12,000 bases of DNA, from contig NZBB01000027.1 of the NCBI GenBank assembly GCA_002686295.1, positions 1 through 12,000 on the forward strand, given 5' to 3'. Within the stretch, counting starts at the first letter, position 1. Every line of letters begins with the position of its first letter. Below, piece after piece: positions 11,486-12,000 of the stretch. The position numbers and the translations under genes were made by a program. The stretch is from Candidatus Woesearchaeota archaeon (GTDB lineage: Archaea; Nanobdellota; Nanobdellia; Woesearchaeales; GCA-2686295). A model generated the notes under the pieces. The model saw nothing but the letters and a program-made list of their open reading frames with translations. It was not told the DNA's origin and did no database searches.

Positions 11486-12000
11486 ATGGTTTTAGAACAT
11501 CTTTTTCCAGAAGATTGGCTTGAGAAGAAAGCAGGTTATGCATTCTTGCTTGGAGTAGGCTATTCAATAATAGCAATAATAATTGCAGGCATTCTTTTTC
11601 CTTCTGACCCTGCCTTAGTGGCTGTAGCTATAACTTCTCTTTTGATATTGCCTGAGCTGTATAAATTATTTTCTATAGAAGAAAGAAGAGAGGATAAAGA
11701 GAAAAAATTTAGTTTTAAAGAATTATTAAAAAATAACAAGGATTTTGTGAAAATATATTTGTATATTGCTTTGGGAATATTCCTGGTTTATGCTATAAGT
11801 GCTTTAATTTTGCCATCATTTCAGGTTAACCAGCTGTTCAGGGAGCAGTTGGAGATGAGGGGTGTAAGTGGAGGGGCTGTTTTTAGCACCCCATTATTTT
11901 TGGATATACTTATTAATAACTGGTGGGTTTTGTTGGCTTGCTTTGTAATGTCATTGTTAACTGGTGATGGAGCAATATTCTTGATAACATGGAATGCGAG
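11486..12000 (+). CDS. SpoIIM-family (DUF95) membrane protein, 3' end missing
   Basis: The open frame of 171 codons starts at ATG 11486 and runs off the right edge. The translation begins MVLEHLFPEDWLEKKAGYAF, has a hydrophobic pair near 17-39 and 43-60, then a charged cytoplasmic-looking loop (about 62-90, EERREDKEKKFSFKELL), a third helix near 91-109, and an external-looking segment. It ends with NNWWVLLACFVMSLLTGDGAIFLITWNAS. That last pattern (Asn-Asn, hydrophobic run, Gly-x-Gly-Ala-hydrophobic, Trp-Asn) is characteristic of the SpoIIM/DUF95 family. In Bacillus, SpoIIM takes part in septal peptidoglycan remodelling; archaeal members have no assigned role. Two bp separate it from the CxxW/Y-array gene. 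Confidence 0.8.
   Translation, partial: MVLEHLFPEDWLEKKAGYAFLLGVGYSIIAIIIAGILFPSDPALVAVAITSLLILPELYKLFSIEERREDKEKKFSFKELLKNNKDFVKIYLYIALGIFLVYAISALILPSFQVNQLFREQLEMRGVSGGAVFSTPLFLDILINNWWVLLACFVMSLLTGDGAIFLITWNA

Noticed and set aside
1..12000. tRNA, rRNA or insertion sequence
   Set aside because: I found no tRNA-like cloverleaf, no rRNA segment, no transposase and no paired terminal inverted repeats when reading both strands by eye; a covariance-model scan would settle the RNA question.

Overview
The window is very AT-rich and comes from an archaeon. Archaeal or archaeal/eukaryotic-type genes include a Nog1-family GTPase, ribosomal proteins L10e and S6e, a group II chaperonin (thermosome) subunit, archaeal-type CMP kinase, a HemK2-like methyltransferase, a COG2112-type kinase and a PAC2-family protein. 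Nearly every first gene of a transcription unit has a TTTATAAA-like TATA element centred about 24-30 bp before its start codon, which points to leaderless transcripts. Internal operon genes and the S6e and thermosome genes have Shine-Dalgarno motifs instead. The small compact genes, the DUF4013, SpoIIM-like and small multi-helix membrane proteins, and the acidic tail on S6e suggest a DPANN lineage such as Woesearchaeota or Pacearchaeota. That placement is inference.

Layout. Positions 1-115 hold the 5' end of a minus-strand PAC2-family gene, divergent from the Nog1-like GTPase gene (196-1173). The GTPase gene converges on rpl10e (1178-1699, minus). Next come an orphan 87-residue protein (1833-2096), a small ferredoxin (2093-2341, minus), a DUF4346-like protein (2419-2748) and S6e with a long Glu/Lys tail (2852-3439). 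A DUF202-like membrane protein (minus) shares a 45-bp divergent promoter region with an overlapping gene pair: a HemK2/PrmC-type methyltransferase and a COG2112 kinase. A small membrane protein (4876-5211, minus) follows.

Positions 5297-6817 (minus) form a two-gene lipoprotein operon. The first gene encodes four Ig-like repeats in an ABAB pattern, and the second a cupredoxin-like domain that has lost the usual copper ligands. A DUF4013 membrane protein (6951-7622) converges on a stand-alone first RecA domain of a Hel308-like helicase (7619-8281, minus), which lies downstream of the thermosome gene (8327-9967, minus).

Positions 9968-10122 are a divergent control region with a 14-bp tandem repeat. 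It is followed by a small open reading frame interrupted by one in-frame TAA (10123-10491), then cytidylate kinase (10528-11067). Last is a probable two-gene membrane/envelope operon: a secreted protein with six Cys-x-x-Trp/Tyr motifs (11118-11483), and a SpoIIM-family membrane protein that runs off the end (11486-12000).

The packing is extreme: all five convergent gene pairs meet within an 11-bp overlap to a 5-bp gap. The genes divide into translation and protein homeostasis (Nog1, L10e, S6e, methyltransferase, thermosome, PAC2), nucleotide metabolism (Cmk), and a sizeable set of poorly understood envelope proteins. The most unusual items are the Cys-x-x-Trp/Tyr array protein beside SpoIIM, the one-domain helicase, the interrupted small gene, and the ABAB lipoprotein paired with a ligand-poor cupredoxin. 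I see no tRNA, rRNA, CRISPR array or insertion sequence.
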